Assembly (NCBI RefSeq): GCF_040218225.1 | Contig: NZ_JAVJQO010000004.1 | Coordinates: 248,001 to 312,000, forward strand | Direction of reading: 5' to 3' | Length of the DNA: 64,000 nt | Source of the DNA: Gracilimonas sp. | GTDB taxonomy: Bacteria; Bacteroidota; Rhodothermia; Balneolales; Balneolaceae | The notes under the pieces: generated by a model | What the model was told of the DNA's origin: nothing | The model's database searches: none | What the model saw: only the letters and a program-made list of their open reading frames with translations | Position numbers and translations under genes: made by a program | Part shown: in pieces, positions 7,827 through 15,936 of the stretch | How the letters are laid out: each line of letters starts with the position of its first letter | Position numbering within the stretch: position 1 is the stretch's first letter

Positions 7827-9161
7827 TTAGCAATCAGTCCCGGCAACTGGATTCCCATTATTGTCAAATTTTGTTGTTATTATTTGTTCGGGATTGATTT
7901 CATCGCTGTAGTCATCTTCTAAATTCCAGCCGTTACTTATCCGTTTCCTTGCCACAATGTGGGTATGAGGGTCATCTGTATAATCTTTGAAAATAGCACG
8001 TTCCAAATTTCCACTTAACCCTTGAATTCCGATCACGTCTCCAGGATTAACTTGTGTGTTTTTTCCAGGTCTACCATTCTTTTTCAAGTGATTATATTGA
8101 ATTGTGTAATATTCTCCATCAACAGATATTTGAACTGTCACCCAGTAACCTAATTCTTCTGGGTCATGTCCAGTACTTACTACGGTACCGCTATACATAC
8201 TAAAAAATGGACTTCCCACATCATTTTTTATATCAATTCCCAAATGGGGTTTTGGTCTGTTTCGTGTATTTCCAAACCTACCCCCTTCAATGCCACTATT
8301 AGTTTGCTCAGCAATTCTAGGATTTTTGACAGGATTCCCCACACAAGGTACTTCGCCATCAATGCAATTTCCATCTGCGTCTTCAACCTGTCCGGTGGGA
8401 CAAACTTCCTGGTCGGGGTCATCATGGCTTCCTCCCGGTGGGTTATAAGGGGCTTCGTCACAATCTCCTCCCGAATAATAACATCCTCCACCAGTACCTC
8501 CAGACCCACCGTCATCTATGGCATCGTCGGCGGGGGCGCATACTTCAACGGTACCTATACTAAAACAGCCACATAATGGCTCCCAACTCAACGTTTCTTC
8601 ATACGTGCATGTTAATATTTTATTCTTACTATTCGATGAATTTCGCCCCGAGCTGTTGCCATTTAATTTACCACCCCATTCTTTAACGCTGGCTATCTGC
8701 TCTTCTGTATTAGGAATAATAACTGCTAATATTTGGTAAATTTCATTATCAGCCGGGTCAACGTAAATGTGATAATAAAAAGTTTTCTCTCCCCTCGCTG
8801 CTTCAAGATCTTTTTGATGAGGCTTAAGCTTAAAGTAACGATACTTAAACTTTACTTTACCGTTACTTTTTTCCTTCTTTTTACTTAAAAACGCTACGTA
8901 CTCCGTTTTCTTTTTTGAACTATATTCTTCTAAAAGCTGATATAACTTCTCTACCTTTTCCCGGCTTAATGATGAGACACTCATCTTATTAAGATTTTGG
9001 CCATTTGTGCCACCTTCCCACCAAGAGACATTGACCTGATTAGGTAAAGCATACTCACCCTCACTTTTGAATTCCTCAACAACTGATCTTGAATTCATCC
9101 CAAAATCTTTACAACCAACAATTAAAAGCGCCCCAAAAAATAAAAACAACGTATATCTCAT
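7827..9161 (-). CDS. M23 (LytM-type) metallopeptidase lipoprotein
   Basis: 444 residues. The N-terminus MRYTLFLFFGALLIVGC is a lipoprotein signal with the lipid-anchored cysteine at 17. Residues 20-180 are charged and of unknown fold; 185-275 form a cysteine- and glycine-rich linker (GGSGGTGGGCYYSGGDCDE, CPTGQVEDADGNC). The C-terminal part is an M23 peptidase: HLGID gives ligands H306 and D310 and HTH gives H399/H401, so the zinc site looks intact. Such enzymes cut peptide cross-links of peptidoglycan. The start is supported by the lipoprotein signal. It is the first gene of an apparent operon with the secreted paralogs A, B and C. A cell-wall housekeeping role or an export toxin are both possible; the array of small secreted partners is unusual for a housekeeping enzyme. 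Confidence 0.85.
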   Translation of the reverse strand: MRYTLFLFFGALLIVGCKDFGMNSRSVVEEFKSEGEYALPNQVNVSWWEGGTNGQNLNKMSVSSLSREKVEKLYQLLEEYSSKKKTEYVAFLSKKKEKSNGKVKFKYRYFKLKPHQKDLEAARGEKTFYYHIYVDPADNEIYQILAVIIPNTEEQIASVKEWGGKLNGNSSGRNSSNSKNKILTCTYEETLSWEPLCGCFSIGTVEVCAPADDAIDDGGSGGTGGGCYYSGGDCDEAPYNPPGGSHDDPDQEVCPTGQVEDADGNCIDGEVPCVGNPVKNPRIAEQTNSGIEGGRFGNTRNRPKPHLGIDIKNDVGSPFFSMYSGTVVSTGHDPEELGYWVTVQISVDGEYYTIQYNHLKKNGRPGKNTQVNPGDVIGIQGLSGNLERAIFKDYTDDPHTHIVARKRISNGWNLEDDYSDEINPEQIITTKFDNNGNPVAGTDC

Positions 9162-9503
9162 GTGATAGAACTCTATTTATCAATAATTTTGAGATAAGAG
9201 TCACACACACACACGATTTGTTACAAAAGTTTTTCAAAGAACTTAACCGAGTGATTTAAAAACCGTCCAACAAAAAACAGTCATTCGTTTAATTGCTATT
9301 CTCTATTCAGACTGATTGGCAATGAACCGATGGACGAATAGCCAATTTTTGATTTTAAAGAGGTACGCATAAACATTTCCAAGAAATACCTATGTTATGC
9401 CGATTTTTGGTTTACAAACCCTTACCTTCCAACTGATAGTGCTTAGAAATTTCGGGGAAAGTTTGTGAACCGAAATACACAAAAACGAATCTATTCCTAA
9501 TAC
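9162..9503. other. AT-rich divergent intergenic region
   Basis: 342 bases between the divergent M23 operon and the gcvT operon, so both promoters should lie here. Visible elements are a short CA run at about 9201-9213 and a weak hairpin ATTGGC/GCCAAT (9315-9320 with 9341-9346) followed by four T. I could not pick convincing TTTG/TAnnTTTG pairs. No ORF of interest is seen. Confidence 0.5.
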
Positions 9504-10604
9504 ATGTCCAAAAAGACACCATTCTATTCCATTCATGAAAAAGCCGGCGCAAAGCTAGTCGACTTCGCCGGGTATCAGATGCCGGTTCAATATGCAGGAA
9601 TAAAAAGCGAACATACCGCCGTTCGTGAGGCAGCCGGCATATTCGATGTGTCGCATATGGGTGAATTTTTCATCAGCGGCCCGGAAGCACTGGACCTCAT
9701 TCAAAAAGTGACGGTTAACGATGCGGCTAAACTTGTGGAAGGAAAGGCCCAATATACCTGCATGTGTTACGAAGACGGGGGCATTGTGGACGACCTGATT
9801 GTGTACAAGCTGTTTGATGATGCAGGTTATATTGTGGTTGTAAATGCATCTAATATTGAAAAGGATTTTGAGTGGATTACCAAAAACAACACGTTTGATG
9901 CCAACGTCCACAACCAGTCTGACGATACCTGCTTACTGGCAGTTCAGGGGCCAAAATCGGTGGAGACGCTCCAAAAGCTAACGGATTTGAATTTGAGCGA
10001 CATCGGGTTTTATTCCTATAAAATGGGAAGCCTTGCCGGCATGGAGCATGTGGTATTTTCTGCTACCGGATATACGGGAGAAAAAGGCTTTGAGCTGTAT
10101 TTTGACAAAAGTCATGCCGACCCTGAAAAAGTCTGGAATGCCATCATGGAAGCCGGCGAAGAATTCGGCATTGAGCCTTGCGGGTTGGGTGCCCGCGACA
10201 CCCTTCGGCTGGAAATGGGCTATGCACTGTACGGTAACGACATCACCAAAGACACTCACCCCCTGGAAGCCCGATTAGGCTGGATTACGAAATTTGAGAA
10301 GGGTGATTTTATTGGAAAGGAAGCTCTCCTCAAGAAAAAAGAAGAAGGCTTAAACCGTCGGTTGGTAGGCTTTATAGTTGAAGGGGAACGCAATATTCCT
10401 CGCCAGGGCTATGAGATCCAAAACGATGCGGGAGAAGCCATTGGAGAAGTAACCAGTGGAACAATGTCGATTACTTTAGGTAAAGGTATAGGTATGGGAT
10501 ACGTTGCTAAAGAGTACGCGGATGAAGGAACAAAAATTCAGATAAGTATCCGCAAAAAGACGGCCACCGCAACGGTTACCCGGCCACCATTCATCAAAAA
10601 TTAA
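9504..10604 (+). CDS. gcvT: glycine cleavage system T protein (aminomethyltransferase)
   Basis: Transfers the methylene group from the aminomethyl-lipoyl H protein to tetrahydrofolate, releasing ammonia; cytoplasmic. 366 residues, normal for GcvT. Visible signatures: [16 protein letters not shown] near residue 15, the folate-binding FDVSHMGEF at about 47-55, [10 protein letters not shown] at about 190, [20 protein letters not shown] at about 228-247, and the C-terminal barrel with [20 protein letters not shown]. The ATG start is followed by [15 protein letters not shown], the standard beginning. It is the first gene of a five-gene run (9504-15540) with gaps of 12 nt or overlaps, so it is likely transcribed with comB and ftsK. 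No other gcv genes are nearby. Confidence 0.95.
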   Translation: MSKKTPFYSIHEKAGAKLVDFAGYQMPVQYAGIKSEHTAVREAAGIFDVSHMGEFFISGPEALDLIQKVTVNDAAKLVEGKAQYTCMCYEDGGIVDDLIVYKLFDDAGYIVVVNASNIEKDFEWITKNNTFDANVHNQSDDTCLLAVQGPKSVETLQKLTDLNLSDIGFYSYKMGSLAGMEHVVFSATGYTGEKGFELYFDKSHADPEKVWNAIMEAGEEFGIEPCGLGARDTLRLEMGYALYGNDITKDTHPLEARLGWITKFEKGDFIGKEALLKKKEEGLNRRLVGFIVEGERNIPRQGYEIQNDAGEAIGEVTSGTMSITLGKGIGMGYVAKEYADEGTKIQISIRKKTATATVTRPPFIKN

Positions 10605-10616
10605 TTAAGAGAGAAT

Positions 10617-11354
10617 ATGCCAGAGATTAATTATATCGACGTTTTCTTTTCCGTTCAGGCTTTTCAGGAAGAAGAGCTGCGCGGGAAAACTGCGGTTATT
10701 ATCGACGTTTTGAGAGCGTCTTCATCCATCACAACTGCACTGAGTAACGGAGCAAAGAAAATCATCCCCGTAGCAGATATGAGTGATGCCATGAAGATCG
10801 CCAATACCATGGATCAAAAAGACTTTCTGCTGTGTGGCGAGAAAAACGGAACCAAAATTGAAGGATATCACCTTGGGAATTCCCCCGCTGAATATGAACC
10901 TGATGTGGTAAAAGGGAAAACCCTGATATTCAACACCACCAATGGCACCAAGGCCATCAAAAAAGCTTCCCTGGCTAACCAGATTTATGTGGGTACTTTT
11001 CTGAATCAGCAGAGCATACTTAATGCACTCAAAGAACATGATGACGAAGTGGTTCTCGTTTGTTCCGGCTGGCAGGGGCGCCTTTCCATTGAAGACACTT
11101 TATTTGCCGGTTCACTCCTGCACACTATAACCGGTGGAGAGCTACCCGACTCGGCCAAAGACGGAGCCAAAGTAGCATTTGGTCTTTTCCAAAAATTTGG
11201 GGATGATTTAGAAGGAGCTATCAGTAAAAGTGATCATGCAAAAAGATTGGCTGAACTGGTTCCAAATGGCGATATTGAATTCTGTTGCAAAGTAAATGAA
11301 TTTGATGTGCTTCCCGGCATGCGGGATGGCATCCTGACCAATTTGAATGGCTAA
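10617..11354 (+). CDS. comB: 2-phosphosulfolactate phosphatase family protein (ComB-like)
   Basis: ComB removes phosphate from 2-phosphosulfolactate to give sulfolactate, a step first known from coenzyme M synthesis. Signatures visible in the 245 residues: VIIDVLRASSSITTAL at about 27-42, GNSPAEY at about 87-93, FNTTNGTKAI at about 105-114, and CSGWQGRLSIEDTLFAG at about 143-159. It starts 12 nt after gcvT with AGAGAGAAT before the ATG, and its last 8 nt overlap the start of ftsK (11347-11354). Bacteria without coenzyme M carry ComB homologs; a role in sulfolactate or sulfonolipid head-group supply is possible but not shown here. No comA-like gene is in the window. Confidence 0.88.
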   Translation: MPEINYIDVFFSVQAFQEEELRGKTAVIIDVLRASSSITTALSNGAKKIIPVADMSDAMKIANTMDQKDFLLCGEKNGTKIEGYHLGNSPAEYEPDVVKGKTLIFNTTNGTKAIKKASLANQIYVGTFLNQQSILNALKEHDDEVVLVCSGWQGRLSIEDTLFAGSLLHTITGGELPDSAKDGAKVAFGLFQKFGDDLEGAISKSDHAKRLAELVPNGDIEFCCKVNEFDVLPGMRDGILTNLNG

Positions 11355-13899
11355 AAATAACTTAAATACATCTACAACTACGGGGCTGGATTCTAACCGT
11401 AAAGTCGAAATTATTGGCATTATCGTAATGTCGATAGCGATTTTACTCGGGTTGAGTATCATTTCCTACAACCCGGAAGACTACCAGTATGCAAAAAGCA
11501 TCTCCTTTTTGGATTTATTCAATCCCGATGCTTCGTCCAGACTGGTGAAAAACTGGCTGGGTCCGGTAGGGGCATATCTATCTCATTATCTGGTTCACAG
11601 TTTATTTGGTTACACCAGTATTATTCTCGCACTTATTACCGGCTATCATGGCTGGCACACCTTTCGCCGCCGCGACTTTAAAGAACTTGGATGGCTGACC
11701 GTACTTTCCATTTGGGGGATGGTATTGCTTTCTACCTTTATAGGATGGCTGAGCACCAATGCTGATTTCCCGGCTGACTCGATTTGGAGTGGATCGGCTG
11801 GCATTGCCATTTCTCAGGTTCTTCAAAACATTACCGGGATTGGCTCTATTTTCATTTTATCTGTGCTGCTGATTGTCACCTTGCTGATGTTTGTAGATCG
11901 TGATCTGCAAAAAACCATCGACAGCGTGAAAATCTGGATGGATAATCTGCGGGATAAATTAGAAGACTGGCGAGCCGAACGACAACTCCGTAAGGAGCAA
12001 AAAGCCAAAGAACGTGAAGAGCGTATTGCAGCCAAAAAAGCAGCTAAGGAAGAAAAAAAGGCACAACAAACAGCTGAAAAAGAAGAAAGAGCATCTTCTA
12101 CATCCAAAGATGACGATGAGCTCGAGAAAAAAGAAATCGCTGAACCTCAGGACGACAAAGAACCTGTAAAACCAGCTCCCTCCATCGATGAGTTGGTGGA
12201 GAAGTCGGAAGAGGAAGAGCGCAAGCAGCGTGAGAAAGAGCAGAAGGAAGTTAAGACACTGGATACCCGTCAGCGTGCTTCGCTTGAAAAAGAGGAAGTG
12301 GTTGATGAGGAAGAAAACGACCTGGAAGTTTCCGTTTTTGTTGGGAAAGGGGAAGAAGAAGCCGATGAAAAAGATCTTGATAAACAGAATCGGGAAAAAG
12401 CCAAGGAAGTCCCCGTTATCAAGTACAAGTTTCCTAAAGTAGATCTGCTTGATTCTCCACCTAACGAGGGTAACGAAGTGGACCTGGAGGAAATTAAAGA
12501 GAACAAGCGGATCATCCTTGATAAACTGAAGCGCCACAAAATTGAGATTGTGGGCATCAATGCTATTGTCGGACCTACAGTTACACTTTATGAACTGGAG
12601 CCGGCTCCTGATGTGAAAATCTCCAAGATAGAAAGCTATTCCAATGACCTGAAGATGGCCACTGCTTCCAAAGGTTTGCGTATGCTTTCTCCTATCCCAG
12701 GTAAATCAGCTGTGGGTATTGAGGTTCCAAATAGTACGCGTGAAACGGTGTACATCAAGCAAGTGATTAACACCAAGAAATTTGTAGAAACGAACTTTGT
12801 GCTTCCGGTAGCCTTTGGTAAGACCATTGAGAACGAAGTTTTTATGATCGACCTTACCAAAATGCCTCACCTGCTGATTGCCGGTGCTACCGGTTCAGGT
12901 AAGTCGGTGGGTATTAATACGATTATTACCTGTTTGTTGTATAAATGCCATCCGGACAACCTGAAGTTTGTAATGATTGATCCGAAGAAGATTGAACTTT
13001 CTCTCTATCGGAATATTCAGAATCACTTTTTGGCGATGCTGCCTGATGCCGACGAGCCTATCGTAACGGATACTACCAAGGCTCAGGAAACGTTGGAAAG
13101 CTTGTGTAAGGAAATGGATGATCGTTATGACCTGCTTAAAATGGCTATGGTCCGCGATATTAAATCTTACAATGAAAAATATGCAACCGGTGAACTGGAC
13201 GAAGAGTTGGGACACAGGCATTTACCATACATTGTAGTGATTATCGATGAGCTCGCTGACCTGATGATGACCGCCGGTAAGCAGATTGAAGAGCCCATTG
13301 CCCGACTCGCGCAGCTGGCTAGAGCAATTGGTATTCACTTGGTAGTGGCAACCCAGCGACCATCTGTTAACGTAATTACCGGTACCATTAAGGCTAACTT
13401 CCCGGCACGAATTGCCTATCAAGTAGCCTCCAAGGTTGACTCCAGAACGATCCTTGATCAGGGCGGAGCAGACCAACTGATTGGCATGGGAGATATGTTG
13501 TTTAACAATGGCACCGGGCTGGTTCGTATTCAGAATGCCTTCGTTTCAACCGAAGAAGTAGATAAAATAAACTCTTTCATAGGTCAGCAAGCCGGATACA
13601 AGGAACCTTTCCATCTTCCTATCATTAAAGAAGATGTAGCAGATATTCCGGACCCGCTGGATGATATCGACGAGTATTTTGAAGCTGCGGCCAAGCTTGT
13701 GATTTTACATCAGCAGGGATCGGTTTCATTACTACAGCGTAAACTGAAAATCGGCTATAACCGCGCCGGACGAATTATAGATCAATTATTTAATGCAGGA
13801 ATTGTTGGACCATATCAGGGTAGCACCGCACGGGATGTTCTCATTCAGGACGAAGAAGAATTGCAGGAATTATTGGACAATCTCGATGAGTATGATTAA
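11347..13899 (+). CDS. ftsK: DNA translocase FtsK/SpoIIIE
   Basis: Septum-anchored DNA pump that clears chromosome dimers and termini at division. 850 residues. Residues 20-190 carry four membrane segments, followed by a long charged, K/E-rich coiled linker (about 195-360). The motor has Walker A AGATGSGKSVGINT at about 511-524 and VIIDELADLMM for Walker B at about 632-642. The C-terminal winged-helix gamma domain (about 780-845: QQGSVSLLQRKLKIGYNRAG) normally reads KOPS signals. The start overlaps comB by 8 nt and the end overlaps lolA by 8 nt, so translation is coupled on both sides. Full length and intact. Confidence 0.96.
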   Translation: MAKNNLNTSTTTGLDSNRKVEIIGIIVMSIAILLGLSIISYNPEDYQYAKSISFLDLFNPDASSRLVKNWLGPVGAYLSHYLVHSLFGYTSIILALITGYHGWHTFRRRDFKELGWLTVLSIWGMVLLSTFIGWLSTNADFPADSIWSGSAGIAISQVLQNITGIGSIFILSVLLIVTLLMFVDRDLQKTIDSVKIWMDNLRDKLEDWRAERQLRKEQKAKEREERIAAKKAAKEEKKAQQTAEKEERASSTSKDDDELEKKEIAEPQDDKEPVKPAPSIDELVEKSEEEERKQREKEQKEVKTLDTRQRASLEKEEVVDEEENDLEVSVFVGKGEEEADEKDLDKQNREKAKEVPVIKYKFPKVDLLDSPPNEGNEVDLEEIKENKRIILDKLKRHKIEIVGINAIVGPTVTLYELEPAPDVKISKIESYSNDLKMATASKGLRMLSPIPGKSAVGIEVPNSTRETVYIKQVINTKKFVETNFVLPVAFGKTIENEVFMIDLTKMPHLLIAGATGSGKSVGINTIITCLLYKCHPDNLKFVMIDPKKIELSLYRNIQNHFLAMLPDADEPIVTDTTKAQETLESLCKEMDDRYDLLKMAMVRDIKSYNEKYATGELDEELGHRHLPYIVVIIDELADLMMTAGKQIEEPIARLAQLARAIGIHLVVATQRPSVNVITGTIKANFPARIAYQVASKVDSRTILDQGGADQLIGMGDMLFNNGTGLVRIQNAFVSTEEVDKINSFIGQQAGYKEPFHLPIIKEDVADIPDPLDDIDEYFEAAAKLVILHQQGSVSLLQRKLKIGYNRAGRIIDQLFNAGIVGPYQGSTARDVLIQDEEELQELLDNLDEYD

Positions 13900-14512
13900 G
13901 TCCCTTTCCCGCAGGTTATCTCTTTTATTCCTGCTTTTAGTTCTCTGTTCTGGTTCTCTTTTTGCTCAGACCCCACAATTCAACCAGCTTAAAGAAAAGT
14001 TTGATGAAGGCCAGGTTTTTCGGGCCATGTTCAATCAAACGTTTACAGATTCCTACACCGGGGAAGTGACCCAAAGCGAAGGGCAAATCTGGCTCGATAA
14101 AGTTCGCTACAAACTCGAAGCCGATGGGCAGGTTGTAGTTGTTGACGGAGAAACATCCAAGGTCTACGATCCTTCCCGAAACCGCGTTATTATCGATACT
14201 TACAATGCAGATGAAGATGATTTTGCACCCTCCAGAATGTTAAGTGGAATCGATACAACTTATACCGTCTCTGAAGAGAAAATGGGTAGTCAGACCAAAA
14301 TCAACCTGGTATCAAATGACGATTTCGCTGTTTTTATCCGGGTTGAAATTATGATTGATGCTGAGTTTCGTCCGGTTGAAATAAAGGCCTGGGATATTTC
14401 AGATAATGAAATTGTAACCACCTTTACCAACGGAACTTTTCTGACACCAGAAAACGGCCTTTTCCAGCTTGAGTATCCCGGGGATGCTGAAGTCGTAGAC
14501 ATGAGATACTGA
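13892..14512 (+). CDS. lolA: LolA-like outer-membrane lipoprotein carrier
   Basis: Periplasmic shuttle that takes lipoproteins from the inner-membrane LolCDE release complex to the outer membrane. 206 residues from the ATG at 13892. The signal peptide is MIKSLSRRLSLLFLLLVLCS.. with cleavage after LFAQ. Mature part: QFNQLKEKFDEGQVFRAMF, GQIWLDKVRYKLEADG, SKVYDPSRNRVIID, matching the LolA half-barrel pattern in which each strand is amphipathic. An upstream in-frame ATG at 13886 adds two residues; longer starts run deep into ftsK. It overlaps the ftsK stop by 8 nt and its TGA overlaps the next ATG by one base. LolA next to ftsK is a common arrangement, which supports the call. Confidence 0.85.
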   Translation: MIKSLSRRLSLLFLLLVLCSGSLFAQTPQFNQLKEKFDEGQVFRAMFNQTFTDSYTGEVTQSEGQIWLDKVRYKLEADGQVVVVDGETSKVYDPSRNRVIIDTYNADEDDFAPSRMLSGIDTTYTVSEEKMGSQTKINLVSNDDFAVFIRVEIMIDAEFRPVEIKAWDISDNEIVTTFTNGTFLTPENGLFQLEYPGDAEVVDMRY

Positions 14513-15540
14513 TGCAGACTAAAAAGATTTTAAAAATTGTAGCAAGTGTTCTTCTCGGGGCACTTTTTCTTTGGCTGGCTTTTAGAGAAGTTGAATTTGC
14601 CGAGGTCGTTGAATCGGCGCGGGGCATGTCATGGTCCTGGATAGTACCTTTTGCTGCAACTACACTTTTTGCTCACTTTATTCGGGCATTGAGATGGGAG
14701 ATGCTTTTCACCAATAAAGAAAAAACTCCTACTAAAACCACCCTGTTTACCGGAGTTATGTTTGGTTATTTGGTAAATATACCTCTGCCGCGAGTCGGTG
14801 AAGTAGCCCGGCCTGTTTACGTAGCCCGTCAGGTTGATGAAAGCAACAGCAAGATTATCGGCACCATTGTACTGGAGCGCGTGGTTGACCTGCTGGGGAT
14901 GTTGCTGCTGATGGCTTTCGTTGTAGTATTTTTAGTAGCCGATCCACAGGTACTTTCACGCTTATTTGGGGTTGACATCACCAGCTCTGAAACACAGCTC
15001 AACTTTATTCTCACCCTTGGGAAATATGGTTTGTTTGCCGCTTTAGGATTAGGTGCTCTCCTTTGGCTTTTCAAAAAAGCGGAAGAAAAGACAGAAGGTA
15101 AAATTGCCGACTTTGTACATAGGATTCAGAAAATTATCCGGACTTTTGTAGATGGGCTGCTGGCCATCAAAGAGCTCAAAAACTGGCCATTATTCATCTT
15201 TTATTCTCTGCTGATTTGGGCTTTCTACATTACCATGACATACATTGGATTCTGGATGTTTGATATGCAGAATGTCTATGACCTGGGAATCACAGAAGCC
15301 GTCGTGCTGACGGTTGTTAGTGCTGTGGGAATTTCCATTCCTACCCCAGGCGGTGTAGGAACCTATCATCTTTTCATCACCAAGACACTACTTATCTTGT
15401 ATGCGGTTCCTGAGGCTACCGGACTTGCCTACGCAACTATTGCCCACGCGGCTACTCTTGTCATAATTATTACCAGTACGCCTATTATGCTGGCCATTGA
15501 CAAATTCTTGATGACGAAAAAAGGGACCGGGGAAATCTAA
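14512..15540 (+). CDS. UPF0104 / LPG-synthase-type membrane protein
   Basis: 342 residues with about eight membrane segments (family: lysylphosphatidylglycerol synthase transmembrane region, AglD/UPF0104). Signatures: HFIRALRWEMLF near residue 65, PLPRVGEVARPVYVARQ near 94, ERVVDLLGMLLL near 122 and the glycine-rich SIPTPGGVGTYH near 277. Related domains flip or transfer lipid-linked groups; this protein lacks the cytosolic transferase domain of MprF, so it is more likely a flippase-like or lipid-handling protein. Its ATG overlaps the lolA stop (TGATG), making it the last gene of the gcvT-ftsK run. The exact substrate cannot be told. Confidence 0.82.
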   Translation: MQTKKILKIVASVLLGALFLWLAFREVEFAEVVESARGMSWSWIVPFAATTLFAHFIRALRWEMLFTNKEKTPTKTTLFTGVMFGYLVNIPLPRVGEVARPVYVARQVDESNSKIIGTIVLERVVDLLGMLLLMAFVVVFLVADPQVLSRLFGVDITSSETQLNFILTLGKYGLFAALGLGALLWLFKKAEEKTEGKIADFVHRIQKIIRTFVDGLLAIKELKNWPLFIFYSLLIWAFYITMTYIGFWMFDMQNVYDLGITEAVVLTVVSAVGISIPTPGGVGTYHLFITKTLLILYAVPEATGLAYATIAHAATLVIIITSTPIMLAIDKFLMTKKGTGEI

Positions 15541-15582
15541 ACAAAGAGCACTCCTCAATACCAACCAATATTGAATGGTTTT

Positions 15583-15936
15583 TCAGAGAATTGTCATTCC
15601 AAGCCAGGCACTTAGTAAAGTCGCCACACAACTTATTATGACGCTTATCATTTGTGCTCTTTTTGATTCACTTTTGAGATATCCATAAAAACTTAGGATA
15701 GCAGCTGATAAACTCATTCCAAAGAAAGTCAGCGTAATTCCATATGGATTTCGAATCGGCTCCGGGAAATAGCTCATCAGATGCCGAACTTGTTCGAAAT
15801 AGGTCAGCGATTGATCCCCGGAAATTGAAAACCAAAGGCTGAGATACAAACCAGGTACAATGAGCAACAGTAAGCTAAGCCGAATCAAGCTTCTGCTTCT
15901 TTTAGCTGATGAAGAAGACTTCACTCTGAACCCCAA
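15583..15936 (-). CDS. small membrane protein of unknown function
   Basis: 117 residues. It begins with a basic, serine-rich segment (MGFRVKSSSSAKRSRS) and has three likely membrane spans (LIRLSLLLLIVPGLYLSLWF, PYGITLTFFGMSLSAAILS, MISVIISCVATLLSAWLGM). The first 16 nt overlap the end of the penicillin acylase gene, so the two are probably co-transcribed. No family recognised. Confidence 0.6.
   Translation of the reverse strand: MGFRVKSSSSAKRSRSLIRLSLLLLIVPGLYLSLWFSISGDQSLTYFEQVRHLMSYFPEPIRNPYGITLTFFGMSLSAAILSFYGYLKSESKRAQMISVIISCVATLLSAWLGMTIL

Noticed and set aside
9201-9213. CA dinucleotide run as a phase-variable repeat
   Set aside because: Only about six units, and the element lies in a 342-base intergenic region without a clear promoter spacing that it could change; too short to support switching.
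11959-12537. Long minus-strand open frame rich in F and L inside ftsK
   Set aside because: It is the reverse complement of the charged K/E-rich linker of ftsK (GAA/AAA codons read as TTC/TTT), so it is a shadow.
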